Of a DNA stretch of 7,422 bases, positions 1 through 7,082 are shown in pieces. This stretch comes from an uncultured Flavobacteriales bacterium (GTDB lineage: Bacteria; Bacteroidota; Bacteroidia; Flavobacteriales; Crocinitomicaceae). Below the pieces are notes generated by a model. The model was not told where the DNA came from and made no database searches. It saw only the letters and a list, made by a program, of their open reading frames with translations. The translations under genes were made by a program, and so were the position numbers. The stretch lies in the NCBI GenBank assembly GCA_946886545.1, contig CAMPIU010000145.1, positions 1-7,422 of the forward strand. The letters run 5' to 3'. Numbering within the stretch: the first letter of the stretch is position 1; every line of letters starts with the position of its first letter.

Positions 1-756
1 ACAGGGAATAAAACACTTACTTATTCATTTACAGATGCAAATGGATGTTCAGCCTCAGATAATCTTATTATAACAGTCAACCCATTACCGATTGTGAACG
101 CCGGAAATGACACAACTCTTTGTAATCAGCCGTTCCCGATCCAGTTTACTGCAAGTCCATCCGGAGGAACCTGGACAGGAAGCGGAATTAGTCCCACCGG
201 CACCTTCACTCCAAGTGTTACCGGAACGTTTAATCTGGTCTATACTTTCACCAATGGAAATGGCTGTACTAATTCAGATACACGGGTTGTAACGGTTGTA
301 AATCCGGCAATAGCCAATGCCGGCCCGGACCTGGAAGCCTGTATCGATGCCCCGGATATTCAACTGAACGGAACTCCGGCGACAGGAACCTGGACAGGAA
401 GTTTTGTTAATTCAAGCGGGTTATTCAATCCAGGTATTACCGGAACTTTTCCATTGGTAATTTCCAACGGAGCAGGAAATTGTTTGACGCGAGACACGAT
501 GTTATTTACTGTTCATCCACTGCCAATTGTAAGTGTTGGAGCAGATGAAGATTTTTGTCCAAGCGATAATCCGGTCAACTTTTCAGGAAACCCAGCAAAC
601 GGGATTTGGAGTGGAACCGGGATTACAGATGCAGCTTTAGGAACATTTGATCCGGGAATAGCACCGGTTGGAACACACACCATCATTTATACTTTTACAA
701 ATCCGGTTACCGGGTGTATTAATCGCGACACACTAATGGCAATTGTTCACCCGATG
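1..756 (+). repeat. WTGSG-type tandem protein repeats (one partial, three full)
   Basis: Within the adhesin gene, three full repeat units run approximately 91-309, 310-525 and 526-756, preceded by the tail of another unit at 1-90. Each starts with a linker such as PIVNAGNDTTLC, has a core such as GGTWTGSGI (W codons at 172, 391 and 607, 219 and 216 bases apart), and ends with a 'YTFTN..GC' strand. A 17-base stretch is identical at 166-182 and 385-401. They resemble the PKD-like/Ig-like modules common in Bacteroidota surface proteins; I assign them only to that general class. Confidence 0.8.
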
Positions 757-3279
757 CCCACAGCAAATTTCACTTATAATCCAATTACCTGTATCGGTAC
801 AAACGAAGCTTTTACAAATACAAGTACACTAGCGGATCAAAGCAACTGGGATTTTGGTGACGGAACCATTATTACTGCATCCAGTCCAAATCATGCTTAT
901 ACTGCTTCCGGTTTTTATGATATCGAACTGCATGTAAGCACTTCTTTCGGATGTTTGGATTCCATTACCCAGCAAATCGAAGTTCGGATTCCTCCTGTGG
1001 CAGATTTCAGTTTACTACCCGATTCGGCTTGTGGGCCTATGACGGTTACTTTCACAGATTTGTCTTTGGGTCAAAGTTTGAGTTACAACTGGAATTATGG
1101 CAACGGACAAAGTAGTACCAATGCAACTCCTGTTTCACAAACTTACCAGGCGAGTAATGTCACTGATACCAATTATACCATTACATTGAGCTTAACGAAT
1201 TTCTGCGGTACAAGCAGTCATTCAGAACAAATCACGGTAATGCCTTCGCCTACTGCGGTTTTCGGCACATTAACCAATATTGGTTGTACTCCACTAATTC
1301 TGGACATGGTCAATAACAGCTTTGGACTACCCGATACCTATGAATGGAATTTTGGAGACGGAACCACTTCCGATACAGCCGGGGCGACACTACAGCACAC
1401 CTTCTATACCGGAACAGAAGATACCACTTATACTATTCAATTGATTGTGAATAATGAATGCGGATCGGATACTGTCCAACACCAAATTACCGTGCTTCCG
1501 CCGCAAGTAAATGCATTTTTCAATATCGACAATCCTTCAGGTTGCGTTCCTCATACAATCAATTTGAGTCAATTTTCACAGGGAGCAAGTTTTTCTTCCT
1601 GGGATTTTGGTGATGGGAATATTTCCAGTGCATATAACCCTTCCCATACATTTACGGCGGCCGGAACCTATGTCGTTTCACTTTTCGCAGCTGGCTGCGG
1701 ATTTGATACTGCCACAACCATTGTCACCGTTCATCCGCTTCCGCAAATTGATTTCACCTCCCTGGACTCTGTTTGTGAAAACCAGAGTTTTACATTCACC
1801 AACCTAAGCAGTGGAATAGCTTCGATCAACTGGGATTTTGGTGACGGAACCTCTTCTACCCTGACCAATCCTACCCACAGCTATTCCAGTTCAGGTTCTT
1901 ATACAGTTACTTTATCCGGAATTAGTCAAACTTATGGCTGTACGACACAAATGACAAAAACCATCCTGGTAAACCCCGGGCCAAACTCTCAGTTCACACT
2001 CGGTCCGAATACCGGATGTGAGGATTTGACTGTTCAGATGACGAATAACAGTATTGGTATTACGAGCCAGGTTTGGGATTTCGGCGACGGAAATTCTTCA
2101 ATTCAAACCAGTCCAATTCATACATTCACTACACCGGGTTCTTATGCTGTGCAGTTAATCGTATTAGACAATATCGGATGTCCCGACACATCATTCCAGG
2201 TGGTTACCGTTTATCCATTACCGGTCGTTGATTTCACTTTCACCACTGTTGATCCCTGTGTGCAGCCAACGGTAGTAAACTTTACAAATAACAGCAGTAA
2301 CACAGCGGGATATGCCTGGAACTTCGGCAACGGACTTACTTCCACACTTACGAATCCAAGTACTGCTTACCAGCAAGCCGGAGATTATATCGTTTCACTT
2401 GTAGGAACTTCTATTCACGGTTGCGTAGACAGTATCCAAAAAATAATTTCCTCTTACCAAATGCCAAATGCTTCTTTTGTTTTGCCCACAGACTCTATTT
2501 GCGTAGGAGAAGAAATACAACTTCAGGTTAATTCACAATTTGCCAATTCTATTTCCTGGTTTATGGACAATGGAACGACCCTTACCGGAAGCCCAGTCAC
2601 ATACAGCTATGGAGCAAGCGGTACTTACAATGTTGTTTTGATAGCCTATGGTGATGGCGGATGTAATGATACCGTTTCAGCCAACGGCTCAATTACGGTA
2701 TTGCCACAACCTACTGCTGATTTCAGCTACACCAATATTGAAGGTCCGGAACCATTGAGCGGGATTGTTGAATTTACAAACCTGAGCAGTTTAGCCGACT
2801 ATTATTCCTGGGATCTTGGAAACGGAACTTTTTCTTCTGAAGAAAACCCAACAGAACACTATGAACAAGATGGCGAATTCCAGGTTACACTCATTGCCAA
2901 TACAATCTACGGCTGTGCCGATACCATTGTAAAAACCATTAGTGTAGACTTCTTTTATGGTTTGTTTATTCCTAACGCAATGAGTCCGGGACACACAGAT
3001 TTCGAAGTAGCGAATTTTATTCCGAAAGGTGTTGGTTTAAAGGAATTTGAATTATTGATCTACGATGACTGGGGAAATTTGATTTGGTCTACTACAGCAT
3101 TGGATACTGACGGAAGACCGACAGAATATTGGGATGGAACCTATCTCGGAGAACCTGTTCAGCAAGATGCTTATGTTTGGAAAGCGAGTGCTACTTTCCA
3201 AAATGCAGATGTCTGGGAAGGAAAAGAATATCCGAAGGGAAGAATCAAAAGATCCGGAACTGTAACAGTAATACGATAA
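1..3279 (+). CDS. Giant PKD-repeat surface adhesin with type IX secretion type B C-terminal domain (5' end missing)
   Basis: The frame is open from base 1, so this is the last 1092 residues of a larger protein; the first GTG at 94 lies inside a repeat and is not a real start. Residues about 1-252 are repeats of about 73 residues with a WTGSG-like core (W58, W131, W203) and endings like 'GC..SDT'. Residues about 253-983 hold nine PKD domains, with the WDFGDG-type motif tryptophan at 283, 364, 449, 534, 611, 692, 773, 853 and 937. Residues about 984-1092 match the gliding-motility-associated / type B sorting domain (LFIPNA, then LLIYDDWGNLIW, EYWDGTYLGEPV, DAYVW). By family knowledge such proteins are exported by the Sec system, then across the outer membrane by the type IX system, and shown on or shed from the cell surface as adhesins. 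Ligand and exact role cannot be read from the sequence. It is followed after 3 bases by its probable PorP/SprF partner. Confidence 0.93.
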   Translation, partial: TGNKTLTYSFTDANGCSASDNLIITVNPLPIVNAGNDTTLCNQPFPIQFTASPSGGTWTGSGISPTGTFTPSVTGTFNLVYTFTNGNGCTNSDTRVVTVVNPAIANAGPDLEACIDAPDIQLNGTPATGTWTGSFVNSSGLFNPGITGTFPLVISNGAGNCLTRDTMLFTVHPLPIVSVGADEDFCPSDNPVNFSGNPANGIWSGTGITDAALGTFDPGIAPVGTHTIIYTFTNPVTGCINRDTLMAIVHPMPTANFTYNPITCIGTNEAFTNTSTLADQSNWDFGDGTIITASSPNHAYTASGFYDIELHVSTSFGCLDSITQQIEVRIPPVADFSLLPDSACGPMTVTFTDLSLGQSLSYNWNYGNGQSSTNATPVSQTYQASNVTDTNYTITLSLTNFCGTSSHSEQITVMPSPTAVFGTLTNIGCTPLILDMVNNSFGLPDTYEWNFGDGTTSDTAGATLQHTFYTGTEDTTYTIQLIVNNECGSDTVQHQITVLPPQVNAFFNIDNPSGCVPHTINLSQFSQGASFSSWDFGDGNISSAYNPSHTFTAAGTYVVSLFAAGCGFDTATTIVTVHPLPQIDFTSLDSVCENQSFTFTNLSSGIASINWDFGDGTSSTLTNPTHSYSSSGSYTVTLSGISQTYGCTTQMTKTILVNPGPNSQFTLGPNTGCEDLTVQMTNNSIGITSQVWDFGDGNSSIQTSPIHTFTTPGSYAVQLIVLDNIGCPDTSFQVVTVYPLPVVDFTFTTVDPCVQPTVVNFTNNSSNTAGYAWNFGNGLTSTLTNPSTAYQQAGDYIVSLVGTSIHGCVDSIQKIISSYQMPNASFVLPTDSICVGEEIQLQVNSQFANSISWFMDNGTTLTGSPVTYSYGASGTYNVVLIAYGDGGCNDTVSANGSITVLPQPTADFSYTNIEGPEPLSGIVEFTNLSSLADYYSWDLGNGTFSSEENPTEHYEQDGEFQVTLIANTIYGCADTIVKTISVDFFYGLFIPNAMSPGHTDFEVANFIPKGVGLKEFELLIYDDWGNLIWSTTALDTDGRPTEYWDGTYLGEPVQQDAYVWKASATFQNADVWEGKEYPKGRIKRSGTVTVIR
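757..2949 (+). repeat. Array of nine tandem PKD domains
   Basis: Nine modules occur with tryptophan codons of the WDFGDG-type motif at 847, 1090, 1345, 1600, 1831, 2074, 2317, 2557 and 2809, giving a period of 231-255 bases (about 82 residues). Each has the PKD pattern: an N-terminal 'F' strand, the W[DN][FY]G[DN]G turn, a 'P.H.[FY]...G.Y.V.L' segment and a closing strand. The eighth is degenerate at the motif (WFMDNG), and the second, seventh and ninth carry N in place of the second D. Local DNA identity is limited: a 25-base match links 843-867 and 1827-1851, so the array is old or diverged rather than freshly duplicated. Confidence 0.9.
2950..3276 (+). other. Type IX secretion type B C-terminal sorting domain
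   Basis: This is the last 109 residues of the adhesin. The order FIPNA, IYDDWGNLIW, EYWDGTYLG, DAYVWKA and a final RSGTVTVIR matches the gliding-motility-associated C-terminal (CHU_C-like) domain. In the common form FTPNGDGxND follows the first strand; here that segment is replaced by MSPGHTDFEVANFIP, a recognisable subfamily variant. By family knowledge this domain directs passage through the type IX translocon, and type B domains often need a PorP/SprF-family protein, which is encoded directly downstream. Confidence 0.85.
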
Positions 3280-3282
3280 GTT

Positions 3283-4332
3283 ATGAGAGCGCTACTTTTA
3301 TTCATATCATTGATTGCTGCTGTGGGAAACACTTACTCACAGGATCCTAACTTTTCCCAGTTTTACAACAATCCCATTTACTACAATCCTTCCATGACGG
3401 CTGTGAATAATGGAATTGCAGTTCGTTTGAATGCGCGTTCCCTCTGGGGTCCGATCCCAGGAAGATTCAATACTTTTTCCTTCTCAGCCGAAGCACAGAC
3501 GATGTACAAAATGGGTCTTGGTATCATGGCTTACTCGGATGTTGGCGGTGAGGCACTTTTAAGAACCGCAGGAGGTTATGTCAATTACTCATACAGACCT
3601 GTTGATACGAAAAACTTTATTCTTCAGGCTGGAGTGAGCGGTGGATTTGTAACCAAAAACATCGATTGGTCGAAATTGACTTTCTCTGATCAGTTGGATG
3701 AAACAATGGGGAAAATCAAGGAAAGTAATTTCAATCGTCCGGGATACAACAGTGTTTCTTATGCCGATTTTAGTGCTGGACTTGTAGCACGATTCAATGG
3801 TTCTACACGCAAACAAAGCAGTTCATTTAAGCGATTTAACGCAACTCTCGGCGGAGCAATCCATCATTTATCGCAACCAAAAGATGCTTTCCTGGCAGAT
3901 AGTGACAAATTGCCCTTTAAGTTGGTATTCCATGCTTCCTCCAATCTCTTGTTCAATGAACTTGTGGTTTCTCCGGGAGCAGTTTTTGAAATGCAGAATG
4001 AATTCAGGACTTTTAGTATCGGGAGTAATTTCATCAATCAACCCTTTATTATCGGTCTTTGGTTCAGAAACAGAACTGCTGCTTTGAGTTTCAAGCAGTA
4101 TGATTCATTTATTTTCACACTTGGATTGAATCTGAAAACGAAATACGAAAGTCTTTGGCGCGTGACTTATAATTTTGACATGACGATCTCCCGTTTGAAG
4201 ACAAGCAGTTATGGAAGTCATGAACTTTCCCTCTTGTTCGAAATTCCGAACCGGGTGTTGTTTTCCAAGAACGTAAACAGCAAAAATGCTCGGAGAAAAT
4301 ACCAGTGTCCAAAGGAGTTTAGCGGATTTTAA
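3283..4332 (+). CDS. PorP/SprF-family type IX secretion outer-membrane protein
   Basis: The protein has 349 residues, in the usual range for the family. Residues 1-20 form a signal peptide (MRALLLFISLIAAVGNTYSQ) with likely cleavage before DPNF. The mature start DPNFSQFYNNPIYYNPSMT is the family signature (D-P-x-FSQF-x-x-NP-x-x-x-NP), followed by alternating hydrophobic strands expected of an outer-membrane beta-barrel. The end contains the family-like segment FDMTISRL...SHELSLLFE and a basic tail with CPKEF. Known members (PorP, SprF) take part in type IX secretion, and SprF is needed for surface delivery of the adhesin SprB. The ATG is 3 bases after the adhesin stop, so the two are almost certainly co-transcribed and this protein probably serves that adhesin. 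No Shine-Dalgarno sequence is seen, as is usual in this phylum. Not the core porP gene with certainty, because these genomes carry many paralogues, so no symbol is given. Confidence 0.93.
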   Translation: MRALLLFISLIAAVGNTYSQDPNFSQFYNNPIYYNPSMTAVNNGIAVRLNARSLWGPIPGRFNTFSFSAEAQTMYKMGLGIMAYSDVGGEALLRTAGGYVNYSYRPVDTKNFILQAGVSGGFVTKNIDWSKLTFSDQLDETMGKIKESNFNRPGYNSVSYADFSAGLVARFNGSTRKQSSSFKRFNATLGGAIHHLSQPKDAFLADSDKLPFKLVFHASSNLLFNELVVSPGAVFEMQNEFRTFSIGSNFINQPFIIGLWFRNRTAALSFKQYDSFIFTLGLNLKTKYESLWRVTYNFDMTISRLKTSSYGSHELSLLFEIPNRVLFSKNVNSKNARRKYQCPKEFSGF

Positions 4333-4335
4333 AAT

Positions 4336-4474
4336 AAATTGAAAATGTAAAATGGAGAATTGAAAAGAGTTGTCTACCATTTGCCTTTATCAGTGTAGTT
4401 CTTGATTATTCTCAAATCTAATTATTTACACTTACAAATCTAAGGGATAGCTATCGGGATTACATTTTCAATTT
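4336..4474. repeat. Inverted-repeat pair in the convergent intergenic spacer
   Basis: Bases 4336-4350 (AAATTGAAAATGTAA) are the exact reverse complement of 4460-4474, with 109 bases between. The word AATTGAAAA recurs at 4358-4366, and its complement recurs at 4472-4480. The spacer lies between the stop codons of two convergent genes. It could be the remnant of a small mobile or palindromic element, or help end transcription from both sides; the arms are far apart and AT-rich, so a stable terminator hairpin is not shown. Confidence 0.55.
4446..4455. repeat. Short perfect palindrome GATAGCTATC
   Basis: The ten bases read identically on both strands. The flanks AATC (4437-4440) and GATT (4458-4461) are also complementary but offset by unequal inner spacing, as expected for a decayed longer palindrome around CGATAGCTATCGGGATT. 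From memory, words of this kind recur between genes in Bacteroidota; that was not checked. On the + strand it is followed by a T-rich stretch, so it could contribute weakly to termination of the PorP transcript. Confidence 0.4.
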
Positions 4475-4481
4475 TCAATTA

Positions 4482-5135
4482 TCAAACCCATTTCTTCTGC
4501 ATGGCTAAGCGGACTGCTTCTACCTTTGAGTTTACATGGAGTTTTTCGTAGATATTGGTCATGTGTTTGCGGACTGTATGCGGACTAATGAATAATTCAT
4601 CAGCAATGATGGTATAGCTTTTTCCCTGAGCCAGGCAATTCAGAATATCCATTTCACGTGAGCTTAGTGGAGTTGCTTCCGGAAGGGAAGTTTCTTTCTT
4701 TTGATTCTGAATAAAATTGTATGCTTTTTTTGCAATTGCCGGTGCCAATGGAGCAGCTCCAAATTCAAGTACATTGTCGATAGCCAAATGAAGATTTGCA
4801 ATGGATTCATCTTTTAACAAATAACCACTTGCTCCGGCCTGGATAGCTGCAAAGATGCGCTCCTCATCATCGAATACCGTGATCATGATAAAGTGAATCT
4901 GCGGAAACAGAACTTTAGCTTGTTTCACAGCCTCGATACCATCCATTACAGGCATATCAATATCCATGAAGATAATCTCCGGAAGCTGATTAAGCGTTGG
5001 AAGCACATAAAGAAAGGCCTGTCCGTTAAAGGCAGACATCGTGATTTTTACTCCTGGTTTCGCCTCAAGCTTTTCAGTTAAGACTTGTACATTGTACACT
5101 TTGTCATCGACAATTCCTATTGGACAGATTCCCAT
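4482..5135 (-). CDS. NarL/FixJ-type response regulator (receiver + LuxR HTH)
   Basis: The protein has 217 residues, typical for the family. The receiver domain (about 5-122) has the acidic pair D10-D11, the phosphoacceptor D58 in FMDIDMPVMDG, the switch T86 in MITVFDD and the conserved K108 in GYLLKD. After a linker, residues about 154-213 form a LuxR-type helix-turn-helix: LSSREMDILNCLAQGKSYTI, then ISPHTVRKHMTNIYEKL and a VNSKVEAV end. All key residues are intact, so it should be a phosphorylation-controlled DNA-binding transcription factor. The ATG at 5135 puts the acidic pair at the normal distance from the N-terminus. It starts 36 bases after the stop of the histidine kinase gene, which is its likely phosphodonor. 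Target genes cannot be told from the sequence. Confidence 0.95.
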   Translation of the reverse strand: MGICPIGIVDDKVYNVQVLTEKLEAKPGVKITMSAFNGQAFLYVLPTLNQLPEIIFMDIDMPVMDGIEAVKQAKVLFPQIHFIMITVFDDEERIFAAIQAGASGYLLKDESIANLHLAIDNVLEFGAAPLAPAIAKKAYNFIQNQKKETSLPEATPLSSREMDILNCLAQGKSYTIIADELFISPHTVRKHMTNIYEKLHVNSKVEAVRLAMQKKWV

Positions 5136-5171
5136 ACAAACAAATGTGAGGATTTATTCAGCCAATTCCAA

Positions 5172-7067
5172 TTACGCAATTGTGCTATTTTTTTTCCATT
5201 TCAGGAATAAGATCATTCCCGTATGCTCGGGGCTTTTCTGTAAGGAATAAATTGCATTAATTTTTTCAGCACGCTGCTCAATACTTTTTAAACCATAGTG
5301 AAATTCCGGTTTTAAATCCGGATTAAACCCAACTCCAAAATCTTCCATATAAAGTTCTAAATAATCCCCTTCTTCCTTCAAGGTAATTTCCACCTTTTTG
5401 GCCATCGAATGCTTGTGAATATTACTGATTCCCTCCTGAAAAATACGCATGACATGTAGGGAAACTCCGGGATCCAATCCAAAATCCATTGTCTCACTGT
5501 TTTCCATTTGAAGGTTAAATTTGACTTTTATAGAATTGTCTTCCAGCCATTTTTTGGCCACATTCTTCATCCGGCTAACTAAGACCTTCAACGACATATT
5601 CTCCGAATGCAATGCCCAAACCGTGTCACGCAAGGAACTCATTGCTTCCTGGCTCATCAAAAAAGTTCTGTTGATGCGCTCATTTTCCTTTTCACTATGA
5701 GAAAGCAATTCCAGGTTGTTTACCACAAAGCTCAATTGTGATCCGACCAAATCATGTAAATCATAAGAAATCCGCTTACGCTCTTCATTAGTGGCCTGAA
5801 AAACCTGTTGCTGTGCGATCAATTCTTTCTTCAATGCCCGTCTTACGAAATAAAAGATCAGAGTGATCACCGTTAAAAACAAAATGGCAACCAAAACGAT
5901 CCAATAAGTATTTTCCAGTTTCCGGCTCAATTGCTGTTCGCGTAATTCCGCATCCTTCTTTTTCCGGTATAGTTCCGAGTGTTGTTTTTCTGATTTTATA
6001 TCATAAATGGCATTTGTTTTGGCTATTGTTTGGTCGCGGAGTTCTTTGTAATACTTATAATGGTCGATCTCATATTTCTTCCAGAAATATTTTGCTTTCT
6101 CATTCTCGTTCCGATTCAAATAAATCAAGCCAAGTGCCTTGTAAATTTTGTACAATTGTTCGTTTGCCTGAAGCTTTTCAGCTATCGGTAAAATTTCCAG
6201 CAACAACTTTTCTTCCTGTTTGGAGTCTCCTTGTTCCTGATAAATTCTTGCCCAATTCAGTACAGTACTAAGATACAAGTAATCGTTATCAATTTCTTTA
6301 GCTAAACTCGCTGCTTCGCGATAAGTTTCTTCCGACTCCTTGTATTTTTTTAAATCACTCAAGAGCATCGCCTTATTGCACAATACAATTTCTAATCCGT
6401 ATTTATTGGATGTTTCCCGGTATCCTTTAATTGCCAATTCGGAATAATACATACTGGAGTCTCTTATTTCCAATACATTGAAAGCAGTAGCCATATTGGA
6501 ATAAGCATCCAGAATTTGCACTTTATCTTTTCCACGATGATAGGATGCAATACTCTTCCGGTACCAAAACAAAGCAGTTTGTGATAAATCCAATTCTTCA
6601 TATAGCAAACCCAAATTATTCTGAGTTGCCCCCACATTTACGTAATCATCCATTTTTTCAAAGTACAATTTCGCTTTATGGAAAGATTGAATTGCACGTT
6701 TCAGATCATTTTTCCGCCAATAGATCAAACCCAGATTGTTCTGGCAGGAAGCAACTCCTTTGAAATAATTGATTCGCTTCGAAATGGCAAGAGCTTTTTG
6801 ATAATTGGCAATGGATAGTTCTGTTTGTGAGAGTACATCGTAAGCAATTCCGATCCTGATATAAGCCCTGAGCTCACCAATATAAAATTCACATTCATTT
6901 GCTTGGATCGCTATTTTTTTGCATTCCTTAATAGCCGCTTTCGGATCTTCGTAGCACAAATCCAGCACCTCATCATTGCGTAGATTTATTTTATTGGTAT
7001 CGCACTGTGAGTATGCTCTCAAAAAAGAAAGGTTCAGAAGTAAAGTAAGTAGCAGCAGTCGTCTCAT
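5172..7067 (-). CDS. TPR-repeat transmembrane sensor histidine kinase (HisKA_3/HATPase, NarX/DesK class)
   Basis: The protein has 631 residues from the chosen ATG at 7067. Residues 1-21 are a signal peptide (MRRLLLLTLLLNLSFLRAYSQ). Seven TPR-like units at about 64-335 repeat every 40 residues, with cores such as NNLGLIYWRKNDLKRAIQSF. A charged, probably coiled-coil stretch (about 340-385) leads to one membrane helix (about 388-408), so the TPR part should be periplasmic and the kinase cytoplasmic. The HisKA_3 dimerisation motif is ERKRISYDLHDLVGSQLS with the phosphorylatable H438. The ATP-binding domain has E545 and N549 in FQEGISNIHKHS, the DFGVGF box (576-581) and the YGLKSIEQRAEKI box (G592). 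All catalytic motifs look intact. An in-frame TTG at 7082 would add five residues (LKRNL) and directly abut the upstream stop; I prefer ATG because it begins a standard signal peptide. Its partner is the response regulator downstream. Confidence 0.94.
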   Translation of the reverse strand: MRRLLLLTLLLNLSFLRAYSQCDTNKINLRNDEVLDLCYEDPKAAIKECKKIAIQANECEFYIGELRAYIRIGIAYDVLSQTELSIANYQKALAISKRINYFKGVASCQNNLGLIYWRKNDLKRAIQSFHKAKLYFEKMDDYVNVGATQNNLGLLYEELDLSQTALFWYRKSIASYHRGKDKVQILDAYSNMATAFNVLEIRDSSMYYSELAIKGYRETSNKYGLEIVLCNKAMLLSDLKKYKESEETYREAASLAKEIDNDYLYLSTVLNWARIYQEQGDSKQEEKLLLEILPIAEKLQANEQLYKIYKALGLIYLNRNENEKAKYFWKKYEIDHYKYYKELRDQTIAKTNAIYDIKSEKQHSELYRKKKDAELREQQLSRKLENTYWIVLVAILFLTVITLIFYFVRRALKKELIAQQQVFQATNEERKRISYDLHDLVGSQLSFVVNNLELLSHSEKENERINRTFLMSQEAMSSLRDTVWALHSENMSLKVLVSRMKNVAKKWLEDNSIKVKFNLQMENSETMDFGLDPGVSLHVMRIFQEGISNIHKHSMAKKVEITLKEEGDYLELYMEDFGVGFNPDLKPEFHYGLKSIEQRAEKINAIYSLQKSPEHTGMILFLKWKKNSTIA

Positions 7068-7082
7068 CAAATTTCTTTTCAA

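Noticed and set aside
94..96. GTG as a start codon of the adhesin
   Set aside because: It lies inside a repeat linker (LPIVNAGND), and the frame with repeat-like sequence continues back to base 1.
757..2949. CRISPR-like or DNA-level tandem array
   Set aside because: The periodicity is at protein level, with only short DNA identities, and lies within one long reading frame.
2791..2994. Open minus-strand frame inside the last PKD unit
   Set aside because: The sense strand is clearly coding, and the antisense translation shows no family features.
4105..4380. Open minus-strand frame of 91 codons over the 3' end of the PorP gene
   Set aside because: It runs antisense to a well-supported gene, has no recognisable domain and matches the codon shadow of the sense frame.
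4446..4461. Classical intrinsic terminator for the PorP transcript
   Set aside because: The stem is short, its flanks pair with unequal spacing, and there is no uninterrupted T run directly after it.
6986..7030. Lipoprotein signal in the histidine kinase (cysteine right after AYSQ)
   Set aside because: The residues before the cysteine (Y-S-Q-C) do not fit a lipobox; an ordinary signal peptide followed by a membrane helix further on is the better reading.
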